Assembly: GCA_004431415.1 (NCBI GenBank)
Contig: QPMI01000518.1
Span: forward strand, 1-64,000
Reading direction: 5' to 3'
Length of the DNA stretch: 64,000 nt
DNA from: Cyanophora paradoxa
Lineage: Eukaryota > Glaucocystophyceae > Cyanophorales > Cyanophoraceae
The notes under the pieces are model-generated. The model was not told the DNA's origin, made no database searches, and worked only from the letters and a program-made list of their open reading frames with translations. Both the position numbers and the translations under genes were made by a program. Of this stretch, positions 13,076 through 23,247 are shown one piece after another; positions within the stretch are counted from its first letter, which is position 1; each line of letters starts with the position of its first letter.

Positions 13076-14419
13076 CGGTACCCGAAGATCTAGACCAGCC
13101 GTCCGGAACGGCTGCTCACATCGCATAGACCCTGGTTCGAATCCAGGGAGTGGGTCTTATTCGCCATCTTGCTTTCAGTCCACGGTACGAAGTTCGTTAG
13201 CTAGGACATGGACTAGAATATAGTAAGCCGCCTGGAGCGCAGCGGCGGGTCATCTCTCGCATGGTGCGCGCCTCCCCAACCTTCGCCACCGCGCCCCGCG
13301 CGACAAGCAGAGCGCAGGCAACCCCACTCGCAGGGCGCAGCGGCAGCCCATCTCTTACTTGGTGCGGGCCTCCCCGCACTGCGGCGCCGCGCCTCGCGCG
13401 ACGGAGCGGGCGCATGGATCTCGACTCAAGACGCCCGCGCGGCATGGGCGGCCGGAACGCAGCGGCGGACCATCTCTCGCTTGGTGCGCGCCTCCCCGCC
13501 CTTAAGCGCCGCGCCCCGCGCGACGAGGTGAGGGCAGGCGACCCGACCCGCAGCGCCTTCGCGCCAGGGCCGGGGCGCCCGGGGTGCAGCGGCGGGCCAT
13601 GTCTCGCTTGGTGCGAACCTCCCCGCCCTTCCCAGCCGCGCCCTGCGCGACGGAGCGGGCGCAGGTAGCTCTACTCGCGGTGCCTTCGCGGCGGGGGCGA
13701 CCGGGACGCAGCGGCGGCCCATCTATAGCTTCGTGCGCGCCTCCCCGCCATTCACCGCCGCGCCCCGCGCGACAAGCCGAGCGCAGTCGACCCGCCTCGC
13801 AGGGCGCAGTGCTAGCGGCGGACCATCTCTTACTTGGTGCGGGCCTCCAAGCACTTCGGCGCCGCGCCTCGCGCGACGGAACGGGCGCAGGGATCTCGAC
13901 TCACGACGCCCGCGCGGCGGGGCGGCCGGAACGCAGCGGCGGCCCATCTCTTGCTTAGTGCGCGCCTCCCCGACCTTCAGCGCCGCGCCCCGCGCGACGA
14001 GGTGAACGCAGGCGACCCAACTCGCGGCGCCTTCAATTCGCGTCAGGGCCGTGGCGGCCGGGGTGCAGCGGCGGCCCATGTCTCGCTTGGTGCGGCCCTC
14101 CCCGCCCTTCCACGCCGCGCCCTGTGCGACCGGACGGGCGCAGGTAGCTCGCCTCACCGAGTCGCGGCGCCTTCGCGGCGGGCGCGGCCCGGACGCAGCG
14201 GGTGCATACTGTGCTCTCCGCGTCCACGCCTCGCGCGACGGGGCGGGCACAGGGAGGTGAACTCGCAGCGTCCTCGCGCCGGCGGCGGCCGGGGCATAGC
14301 GGCGGCTCATCTCTCGCTTCGTGCGCACCTCCCCGCCCTTCGACGCCGCGCCCCGCGCGACTAGGTGAGCGCAGGCAACCCAACTCGAGGCGCTTTCGCG
14401 GCTGGACCGGGACGGCCGG
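13076..14419. repeat. Duplication copy 2 of the 11304-12776 block
   Basis: Same order of leader, box-B-like motif, TAGTAAGCCGCC and ~120-bp GC units as copy 1, with fewer units and scattered substitutions. The intervening segment 12777-13075 contains a second partial TAGGACATGGACTA leader near 12992, which suggests more than one round of duplication. Confidence 0.8.
13134..13144 (+). promoter_or_regulatory. Pol III box-B-like motif (copy 2)
   Basis: GGTTCGAATCC again, here flanked by a perfect 5-bp T-stem (CCTGG/CCAGG) that copy 1 has partly lost. Upstream hairpin AGCCG/CGGCT. No convincing box A, acceptor stem or canonical anticodon loop, so a tRNA-like relic is the better reading. Confidence 0.4.
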
Positions 14420-14748
14420 GACTATCCGCACCGGCCACCCCCACAGGCCCGCCCAGCGGCCGCCCCGCCCCACCCAGCGTCCGCCCTGCCCCGTGGCCGC
14501 CCTGACCCGCCCCGCCCCGCCCCGCCCCGCCACGCCCCGCCCCGCGGCCGACAAACTAAATTGTACGAATACAAGTGTAATACTAGCTGGCTTCTCAGAA
14601 GTGAGAGCAGCGCCGCGGCGCTGGCAGTCATGCAGCCACAGACCTTAAGCTTCCAGAAGTTTAGTCCGACGAAAAAATAGTGGAGGGCATCACACCTGCC
14701 GCAATGAAAACATCATCCAAGGGATAACAGGAAAGTAGACATATACCG

Positions 14749-15030
14749 CTATAGGCAGGACGAACATGCAGAAAAGTCCAACGCAGGAACTTGGTCCGTG
14801 GACTTCATAACTTGCTCCTCCATCAGAGCGATGGAAGTCTTGCGTTTGCGCGAAATAAAGGTGTGGTTCGATCTTGATATCGTCATGACCTTCGTCATCT
14901 CCTCAACGCTGAAGTTCGCAATATCGAGGGCAATCCAATCGACTGCAGCAGCGTAAGGAGCTGTTTCGCATGTCGCAGACGGCCCCGGACGGACCTCGAC
15001 GGGCCGAAAACGGCGCGACCTTTTGGACAT
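14749..15030 (-). CDS. Possible exon, unknown protein
   Basis: A minus-strand frame with balanced composition (DWIALDIANFSVEEMTKVM, then a basic SRKRKTS stretch) in otherwise GC-repeat surroundings. It ends in a stop at the left. No domain recognised; it could be a terminal exon of a gene whose other exons are not resolved. Confidence 0.25.
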   Translation of the reverse strand: MSKRSRRFRPVEVRPGPSATCETAPYAAAVDWIALDIANFSVEEMTKVMTISRSNHTFISRKRKTSIALMEEQVMKSTDQVPALDFSACSSCL

Positions 15031-15264
15031 CCCGCTAGTTCGCGAGCTTTAACAATGGATGGAATTTGAATTTTGAACACGGCCGTGTCACGGCGGCTAT
15101 CAGCCGGCTGAGTTCGAGTTCGAGCTGGCTAGACCAAATTCTATATCCCCCCAAGCCATCTCCCCCCCCTTCCAAGCCACGGCCAGCTGCAGCTAGATTG
15201 CGGCCAGCCACGGACTTGCGCGGGAAAAGCAAAAGCGCTTATAGCTTAGCGTTCGGCGATCGAG

Positions 15265-15576
15265 ATGCCGCTCTCTGTGCTGTCTGCCAAGGTCGGCTCA
15301 GCGTTCGGTTCCATTAGAGCGTGGCTGGGCGGCGCCAGCGATGGCAGGCCGCGGCACGGCCAGATTGGCGGCAGCACCTGCGGCAGCCAGGACGACCTCG
15401 GCGAGGACGTGAATCCAGACGACTTTGGCGACGCAGCTTTGAGCGAGCAAGTCGTTCAGCCTGCGCATGCAGCGCCAGCTGCGCATGCGACGGCCGCGGT
15501 CGCGCTGGCGCCTCCCGCGGCGGAGCCGGCGGGCGGGAGCGACTCCCCAGGCGGGAAGCTAGCTAGTCCGGCCTAG
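15265..15576 (+). CDS. Possible small protein or first exon, unknown
   Basis: A 103-codon frame beginning MPLSVLSAKVGSAFGSIRAW with an amphipathic start, an acidic centre (QDDLGEDVNPDDFGDAA) and an Ala/Pro/Gly tail. Preceded by mixed-composition DNA. No family recognised and GC-rich shadows are frequent here, so support is weak. Confidence 0.25.
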   Translation: MPLSVLSAKVGSAFGSIRAWLGGASDGRPRHGQIGGSTCGSQDDLGEDVNPDDFGDAALSEQVVQPAHAAPAAHATAAVALAPPAAEPAGGSDSPGGKLASPA

Positions 15577-15693
15577 CCGAGGGAAGCTGACTAGCAAGCC
15601 GGCCTGCTGACCGTTACTGTGACCGTTGTGGCCGCGTGTGTACGCCACTGTGTACGAGGCCAAGTTCGAGCTCAAGTTTGCGCTGGGCTAATT

Positions 15694-16428
15694 TCATTGG
15701 CGGAAGAAGTTAACAATGGGCGGGGCGTGACGCAAACTCCGTTCAGTTTGAAACGCAGGCCAGACAGGCGAGCTCATGCCAATATCAAGCTCCTCCAAAG
15801 TAGCTTCGAAGCAGACACAAACCCAATCGCCGCAATTAATCACTCCAGTCTGCAGCTTGAAGCCAGGTGGAACTGCAAGAGTGCAGATATAATCTGGGAA
15901 AAGACGATGTAGCTCTACCTCTAGCTCTTCCGGCATGCCGTCTCCTTTCGAATCGAACCAGCGAATTTGCTTCAACTCCTTCATTACGGACATCAGGCAA
16001 AAATGCTCTCCAAATCCGCGGGGATCAACGTTGTCCCCTGTAGTAACAGGACACGAAAAGCACACAGCACTACCACCATTCAACATAAGGTTCGCCGCTC
16101 TATCTGGAGTACTCAGGCTGCGTAGAGACTGCAGGAGCAGCTGCTCGTGCATCGGGTACGCGAGCATCACGCGCTGAAGCAAGTGATTGTACTTCTTGGA
16201 CTTGAGAGCCCCAGATGTCGTGCAGGCAACGTGAACGTCCTGCGCGTCTCATGTCAGCACACGAAGCTAGAAAAACCATAACCAACGCAATCATTACGCT
16301 TTCACCGTTAGCCAATCCTTGGAGGATGGGACTGTCTGTTCTGAATGCGGCCGGCTGATCGTCCTCTGCCGCGCTTGATTCCCCTTGCCGCGCTTCCCAA
16401 TTGGAGTTCCACGCGCATTCTCCATCCC
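15694..16428 (-). CDS. C48 (Ulp1-like) cysteine peptidase domain, at least two exons
   Basis: The 3' exon (15694-16240) carries all four family landmarks in order: His in GEHFCLMSVM, Asp in IRWFDSKGD, Gln in GFKLQTGV and Cys in INCGDWVCVCFE. In canonical enzymes these read HW, DS, Q and DCG; here Trp after His is Phe and Asp before Cys is Asn. An upstream exon (16298-16428) ends AAAGC before GTAATG and begins after CCTAG; intron 16241-16297 is 57 nt and the join keeps frame (LANGES into DVHVACTTSG). The 5' end of the gene is not resolved. The enzyme would hydrolyse isopeptide-type bonds on ubiquitin-like proteins. It is clearly a different paralogue from the 226-4625 gene. Confidence 0.55.
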
Positions 16429-17183
16429 CTAGGCAAACGTGCGTCAAGAATAAAGACACCCAGCGGCAGACGCAAAAAGGGACACACGTCAACATGCTCG
16501 TCAGTTGCCCCGTAGCCCTCAGCCGGAACAGAGACGGCAGCCTCGCGTCCGGCCGAGTTCAAAACAGATGAGCTACGGCTCGGCGATCAGATCACTTTGA
16601 CGAAAGTGCTTGAAACCGCTACGGTTACACACCTTCTCTTGGGAGGCATCACACGGCAGGGACAATACGGCAGATGGTGAAGAAGCGCCCGCCCGATCGC
16701 ATCAACCAGCAGCGGCTCAAAAACGGACAACGAGCGCCGAACAGTGACAAGGAGGGCCGGTGAACGAAGTGCCGGGTACACAGATAATCAAGTCGGTTCC
16801 CCGCATTCGCGTATACATACGTATACGCGTGAGCTCATTGCAGCATTCAGCGTGTCTGCATGCCGTAGATGCCGCACGAGACAAACGACCGTTCATTGCC
16901 CGGATGGAAGCAGGATAGCGGCACCACCCATCGAACGCGAGGCGGGACGCGGAAAGCACAGTAGGCACTCGAACAACGAGGCAGGGACCCGGAGGGCGAA
17001 CCAGAGGCAACCAGCTAACGTCACTGGATGCAAAAGTCCCTAAATTCAGCGAACTGCTGTACACGAGCACATACAGACGCTCAATCACGTCCATTCAATG
17101 GACAGCATATAAAAACAAGCCCAGTTCAGGGAAGTGGGGGAAGAAAGAGGACAGTCGATGCACTCCTGAACCCTATGTATGAC
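16429..17183. other. Probable upstream exons or intergenic, unresolved
   Basis: Between the C48 exons and the stop codon of the next minus-strand gene. Several short frames on both strands, no domain. Upstream exons of the C48 gene may lie here, but I could not link any with a consistent splice pair. Confidence 0.3.
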
Positions 17184-19171
17184 CTATACAGGGGGGCACT
17201 GCCCCTGACGGCGACGAACTTGTTCGACCGGTAGAAGATTGTAATCCGAAAGGTTCACGTAGAGTCGCGCAATCTACCAGATAGACACAGTGAGAATATC
17301 CATGGCAAGGCAACATCAGCGAACGAGGCACGTTATTATCGCGAGAGCGCCGTGACACACCCGTCCGTTCTCGCGGAAGGTTAACAGGTTCCGGTCGACG
17401 TCGGCTGCGATCAGTATCGCTATCTGCACGAGTTCAATTACAGCCACATTGCACGCCCCGACTACATCAGCCAAGGCAATTATGCACCTTGGTAAGCGAC
17501 TGGGCTCTGTCGATGCGCTTGAGAACCTTCTCGTTGAAAGCAGCACCATGCATGAGTGCCCTTACATAGTGCACAGTATGCTTGCCGATTTTCTCCTCGG
17601 TGAGCATCACGAATTTCTGCAAATCAGCCCCGTGTCAAAGAAGAAGCGAAAGCAATGCACGTGAGCCACACTAACTTGGTAGACGTTGCTTGCGTCGCTC
17701 GACCGGTCCACCCACATGAACATAGTGCCAAGAGTGGAAGCAGCTCGCTCGAGACGGTATTGCGACAGTAGGCAGGACCCGCAACACCGCTCAGAGATCC
17801 ACCACAGCAGCTGCCGGTTAATCAACAATGCATATCCTAGGGAGGGAATGCATATTCTAGATAGCGAATAGAGAGGTTACTAACCTCGCAATAGCGGAGA
17901 ACCTCATCAGACAAAAGTGCCAGTCGCCGGATCAGGCACTCTACCTTAATGAACAAGTGATCCCATACACAGCAGCGCTTGCTTTCGGTCGCGTCGGTGT
18001 CCCTGATAAGCTTGAATGCGGCCTGCACGCTCTAAGTCAGCAACTAGTAACGCGCCACGCGAAAGACAGAGCAAGCAGCTTCCCCGCGCCTCAGCCCAAT
18101 ACGTAGCACCGGAGATATCCCCCTGCTCCAGCCGGGACAGCGCCAGGGTATAATGAAGAACGGGGTACGACGGAATGCTTGAATTCAGCTTGAGGATCGT
18201 CTGCTGAAAGGACATGCCAACCTGCAAGGTTCAGGCGATCAACAGAGAACGAGGGGGACGAATGCGCAAATAACAGGCACAAAAAACCCACCAGTGCGAC
18301 ATTCCCCGCGCTCTTGAAGTTGTACCGCGTTAGCTGGACCTCAGCCAGAAACTGGCAATGTTCATAGATTTGACCAGGATCAAGGGCCATCCGGGCGGCG
18401 GAATCAGCACTTGCAAACTCCGTCAACTCGCTCTGTGACATCAGAGAGGCAGGTATCATGATATGGCTGGCCGCAGATCTATGAAAAGGCAATCGTACAT
18501 GCACACCTCATATCTCTGCCCCATTTCGTCGACATCGATATTCGCGAGATCGATGTTAGCGGCGGTGAGCATCCTAGAAATCCGCTGCAAATCAGTAACC
18601 ACGCTCTCGATCAGGCCGTGCCATCTCCAAAGAGAGACGAACGGGCGGAATGCACCTGGTCCGCGGCAGCCAAAGCGATGACTTTCGCCCGATCCTCCGC
18701 TGAAAGGGCAGAGATACAAGTGACGGCGTGGCACAGTAAGAGGAGCGCAGAGTCGGCCACTGGCCACTCAACGACGCGGCTCTGATCATCGCGTGCGAGC
18801 ACTAACTGCGGCACGAAATACGTATACGATTACGGAGGAAACGCGCGCGTACGACGGCGCAAAACACTGACAGGACGAACCGCGCTCCGATACAGCCCGG
18901 CAACGAGGTCATCGACGGGTGTAGCGGCGCCTTCGGGGAACGTCTGCTGCAGGATGCGGCCCACGCAAGGGGCGCATTGAACGCCAGCCCCGGGCCGGCA
19001 CCCACACAGCACGGGAACTGCCGGCACTTCCCGACTTGCCAGCCGTTCCGACGATGCCATCGATACCGGGAAAGCGATGGCAAGCGTCGGCGACACGCGC
19101 GCAACAGTTGAAGCGGCAGAGCACCTCAGCTGCAAGATGACAAGCGCAGAGGGGTATGTGGCGGACGGCAA
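17184..19171 (-). CDS. Multi-exon alpha-helical protein, unknown function
   Basis: The 3' half resolves cleanly: exons 17184-17273 (ends with TAG), 17361-17423, 17488-17616, 17676-17810 and one ending at 17885. Introns are 17274-17360, 17424-17487, 17617-17675 and 17811-17884, all GT-AG and all phase 0 as read. Upstream exons are visible around 17990-18230, 18300-18480, 18500-18780 and 18800-19171 but their edges are less certain. The protein is mostly helical (LALSRLEQGDISGA, LIRRLALLSDEVLRYCELL, FVMLTEEKIGKHTVHYVRAL), reminiscent of TPR-type solenoids, yet no family is recognised. Confidence 0.5.
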
Positions 19172-21200
19172 TGTGGGATACGTATTTCTAATGAACCCGA
19201 TGCGCGATCGCGAACGATCGCGACCGCCGGCCAGCGATGCCGCCTGTTCACCACCAAGCCCAGTAAGAGGCTGCAGAACTTCACAATATCACCGTACCCT
19301 ACCACAGTCAGCTGACAGAATCTATTAACACCTATTGATCGTCATAGTGACATCTCCGAATCTTTTAACAATAGGTCATTGTCATAATGACATCATAATG
19401 ACATCACGGAATCTTTAACAGCGATCCATAGCATACCTAATACCCAAAACCTCGAGAGGAACCTCGATTTGTGGATCAAAAGTGGATACTAGAGCCTCTG
19501 GTCTCTTCTTCCCTTCGGTCAGAATTGAGACCAGAGGCTGATTAAGCTTGCGGATTCTGTCGGCCCTTGAGTCACGTTCCAAAAAACGCCGGGGTACCGG
19601 GCAACTTTCAAAAAGTTTTTTTGCCAAAACGGTCAGTGAAAGCTTCGCGACGTAGGATGTCTAAAACTAACGTAGACGTAGCCCCGCCGCGGCATCTACG
19701 ATCTATCTAGCCGGTCATCTATCATTCGCGCCAATTTGCCTACGATCGGTCCAATTTTGAGCGAGCAAGATCGGCGCTTTTTCCAAAACCTAAGGCAAAA
19801 CGGGGGGGTACGGCGCAAAGTCAAGTCCAGAACCTTATCGAAAAAAACTGCGAGTATGTAACTTTGACTTACCATTTAGCCATTGTTAAACCTCCGTTGG
19901 AGCTTTCTTCAAGCACTATGGGCCCATACAAACGCGTACCGCAGTGCCGACCCCTCGCGGCCCGCCTCGTCTCCGCACTCCCAGCTCTCTGCGTCGCCTT
20001 TCAGTGCCCACGCTCTCTCCACTCTGCCGTCCCGGCACCTCTCCCTGCCTTGCCCCGCATCTGCTGCCCGCCCCAAGCTGCTGCCTCCGCCCACTCCCTC
20101 TCCTTCCTCATATCTTCCCGGAGTCCTAGGCCTCCTACCACCTTCTTCACCTCGACAAAATGGGACACCGATTAATCGGGGTCCTGGGGCGCAGGTGAGG
20201 AGGAGGGAGGAGGCGGAGTGGGGAGGAGGAGGCGTGGCGGAGCGGCGGCAAGGGAGGGCGGCGGACTGCGAGACATTTCACTTCCAGGGCTCATGAGGGA
20301 TGGAGGAGTTGATCAAGGGGTGGGCGCGTGGGTCTGGTTACGGCTATCACCGAAAACCATGGCTCCCCCACTCAGGCGAACCTCCCATATTGAGCGACCC
20401 ATGGCCGGCACCTAGCTAGCACCCTCGGCTAGATAGATGACCGGTCGGAAGGGCACGTCACGTAGAACATTGATACATGTGCCGTGGTGTATCAATGCGA
20501 CGTCCACTTTTGCAAAAAAAAAATCTGCGGAGTCCGTCAGAAACCGAGAGCGCTAGCGTGGGCGAAACGCCGTGACCCGAGGCTGCAGCCGGGCGCGCAC
20601 CGGAACGCGGCGTCGCGGGCGCCTTCTTCCTGCCGCCAGGAAGATGGTGCCATCGTTCGCGGTGCATGCGCATCGCGATCGGTCGCGGTGCATCAAATCG
20701 AGCGCTCAGCGGCTTGTACCCCGCAATTGCTTCCCCCTGCTCGAGTCTCGATGCGGCTGAAACTCTCAGGAGCGGCGCCCAGTACAACAGGTACTTGAGG
20801 GCAAGTTGAGGCGGCCTAGCGCGCCGCGCGCCGCTCCCCGAGCACTGGCATGTATGACTGAGTTTGTAGAGCACATTGCGATTGAGACTCTCTCTGAGAT
20901 CTAGAGCATTCAGGTGCACCGTGCACGTGGTCTGGCGCATACAGCGATGGCGGGTGACTAGCTCCGGCCCTCCAGGCCCTGAGTCCGGGGTGAGGCGCGC
21001 GCGAGCTCGACATGTTTGCGCAGCCCCGCCATCGCGTTTTTTTCCGCCGCTCGCCTACGACGCGAATCATCATGGCATGCGATCACACCCAAACGAGAGC
21101 GCATCATTGCGCATGCAAAGAATCTCATCTTACAAAAATTGCTAACACAGAAAGTACGCGCTATACGCCGCACCAATTGAATGGGTCCAATTCACCAGGG
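19172..21200. other. No confident gene; short repeats and one strong hairpin
   Basis: Starts with TCATAGTGACATC-type repeats (about 19335-19410: AATGACATCATAATGACATCA and related), then an inverted repeat listed separately. The remainder has many overlapping frames without domains. Two plus-strand frames near 19864-20296 read as Pro/Ser-rich and are not supported. Confidence 0.4.
19493..19539. repeat. Perfect 13-bp inverted repeat, 21-nt loop
   Basis: AGCCTCTGGTCTC at 19493-19505 and its exact reverse complement GAGACCAGAGGCT at 19527-19539. The transcript would fold into a stable hairpin. It lies in a gene-poor stretch, so it could be an RNA structure, a terminator-like element or a mobile-element relic. 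Confidence 0.7.
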
Positions 21201-21295
21201 GAGCAAGGGAGGGAGTACCCCCCTTGCAATTTGAACGGCTGGCTTGGATTCGGAGCATGGAGCTCCGAATTCGAATCGGCCTCCTGAACCGGTAC

Positions 21296-22600
21296 ATCCG
21301 TTTCCCGAGTCCCGACTCCCGACTCCCGAGTCCCGACTCGGCGAACGAGTCTTCAAGGCTTCAACGAGACCACCACTGGTCCACCAGGGCCCGGGAGTCC
21401 GGGACTCCGGGAGTCCGATGAATTCGGGAGCGAGGGTGGAAGTAGGGCACTGGCCAGCCTGCCCTCCCTCTGGCCAGCGGGCCAGCCCAAGCCGACGAAG
21501 CCTTGCCAGCGGCCCGGGGCTGGCCGCCAGCTTCCAGCGAAAACTTGGCCGGCCAGCTGGCAACCAGCCTCCAGCTAGGAGCCGAAGACTCGGCTAGGCC
21601 AGCTGGCCAGCCGACCAGCCGCAGAGCCCACGTTCTTAAATGAAATCGGTGTCTTGGAAACGCTTTTGTAACTGTTTTATTTTGCACAGTTAAGAATATT
21701 AGCTGTTGATCTTATCAAGCCACCCCCTCAAGCCCCACTCCTAGCCTGGAGCCGACTCCCCAGCCAGTGTCGCCGACCGGCTGGTCGCCCGATAAAGCCG
21801 AAAAAGGCTGGCCCGGCTGGTCAACAAATCGGGCGGCTGGGCCAGCCTAAAAATCCAAAACCAGCCAGCCAGCTGTTCGGCCGGGCCGCTGGCCAGTGCT
21901 TTAGGTGGAAGTGCACACGCCGAATAATACTAATACACGGTACTGCGCATGCGTTCCAAATTTTCTGCGCCGGTATGCGCTTGACTGCGCTACCAAATTC
22001 AAAATGATTACTGCGTTCCATCGGCCTCGAAAATTTGTTACTAAATTGTTAGCAAAGGGGGTAATACTGCGCTACCAAATTAGTGCGTTCTAAAATTTTG
22101 AGCGCAGTAATATGGCCATGGTAGCGCAGTAGTTATGTCATCGCGGTAATTAAGTATTACTAGTTACACGGTAGTAGTTATTAACGCGGTAATTTATGCC
22201 GCGCTAACTAGTAATTTAGTGCCACTGTGCCACACGGTAGCCTGGCAGCCAGTGGCAGGCCGCTCGGGCAGTGGCAGCACTGGCAGGCTGGCAGCTGCCA
22301 GAACCTGCCACTGCCTGGCACGTGCACTGGCTGGCAGACTCATGATCAGTGACTAGTGGCAGACTGGCAGTCTGGCAGACCGTCGGACAGTGTCACTGGC
22401 AGTACCGCCGGCCCGGCGCCGGGCCGGCGGCGCCCGGCGCCGGGCCGGCGGGCAGCGCGGCCCGGGCCGCCCGGCCAGCGCCGGCCCCCGCGGGCCGCCG
22501 CCGGCCCGCCGGGCGGCAGCGGCCGGCGGCGGGCAGCTGCACTGCTGCTAGCGCTGCAGTGCTGCAGTCGCCGCCGACTCGCCGGGCACTAGTACTGCGG
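21296..22600. repeat. Low-complexity and palindromic repeat zone
   Basis: Three kinds of repeat follow each other: CCGACTCCCGAGTCC units (21300-21420), CCAGCTGGCCAGC-type repeats (21450-21890), then GGCAGTGGCAGCACTGGCAGG (22240-22380) passing into nested palindromes of GGCGCCGGGCCGGC (22405-22530). Between them, 21925-22200 repeats ACTGCGCTACCAAATT-like words in both orientations. No gene is supported. Confidence 0.7.
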
Positions 22601-22706
22601 CACTACCGCCGTCTACCGGTAGTATACTGCCGGGGCCAGCAGCCGGGCATGCGCAGCCGCCGGGCCGGTTCGCAAATAATTGGCCTCGATCGATCGCGAG
22701 CTCCGA

Positions 22707-22940
22707 ATACTGTCAATGTACTTTGTTAGACGGGTATTTAGTTAGACGTTTGTCCACCTGACCCATCACGATAGACGTGGACAAAGTTAGACGAGCTCGA
22801 GGTGCTGGCCGCTCCATACAGGCGGCACTATGGTATACCCCCTTTATGCACAGTTAGACGGGGATTAAGTTAGACGAATGGGTTACCTCGTCTATCCGCG
22901 CCTAACTTTGTACTCGTCTAACATAGTACATTGACAGTAT
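22707..22940. mobile_element. MITE-like element with 26-bp terminal inverted repeats
   Basis: The left end begins ATACTGTCAATGTACTTTGT (22707-22732) and its reverse complement ends the element (22915-22940) with one mismatch in 26. The outer flanks are CGA on both sides, a candidate 3-bp target duplication. Inside are several GTTAGACG words and a nested inverted repeat (GTTTGTCCAC / GTGGACAAAG). At 234 bp with no open frame it fits a non-autonomous DNA transposon. The 3-bp duplication resembles PIF/Harbinger, but this is weak evidence. Confidence 0.65.
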
Positions 22941-23247
22941 CGATGGCCGTCCGACGGTCGCCGAACTTCGGCGGCCGAAGTGAGCCGCGAGGCAATTTTT
23001 TCAGTTTTAGAGTCGCAAAGCTTTGAAGGCTAGAAGGCTAAAACAATTGAAACAGCCAAAGCTGCAGAGTCAAAGCTGCACGAGGCTGCCACGAGCACGC
23101 CGTGACCGGAAGCCCCGGCCGGCCGACGTTCGACACCGAGCTGATAAGCCCTATCATACGCATTCAAGCTCAGAGATCGCGAGGAGCTCGAGGCGTAATC
23201 TCAGACACATGCATTCCATGCGTACATATCCGGGCAAAATAGCTCGC

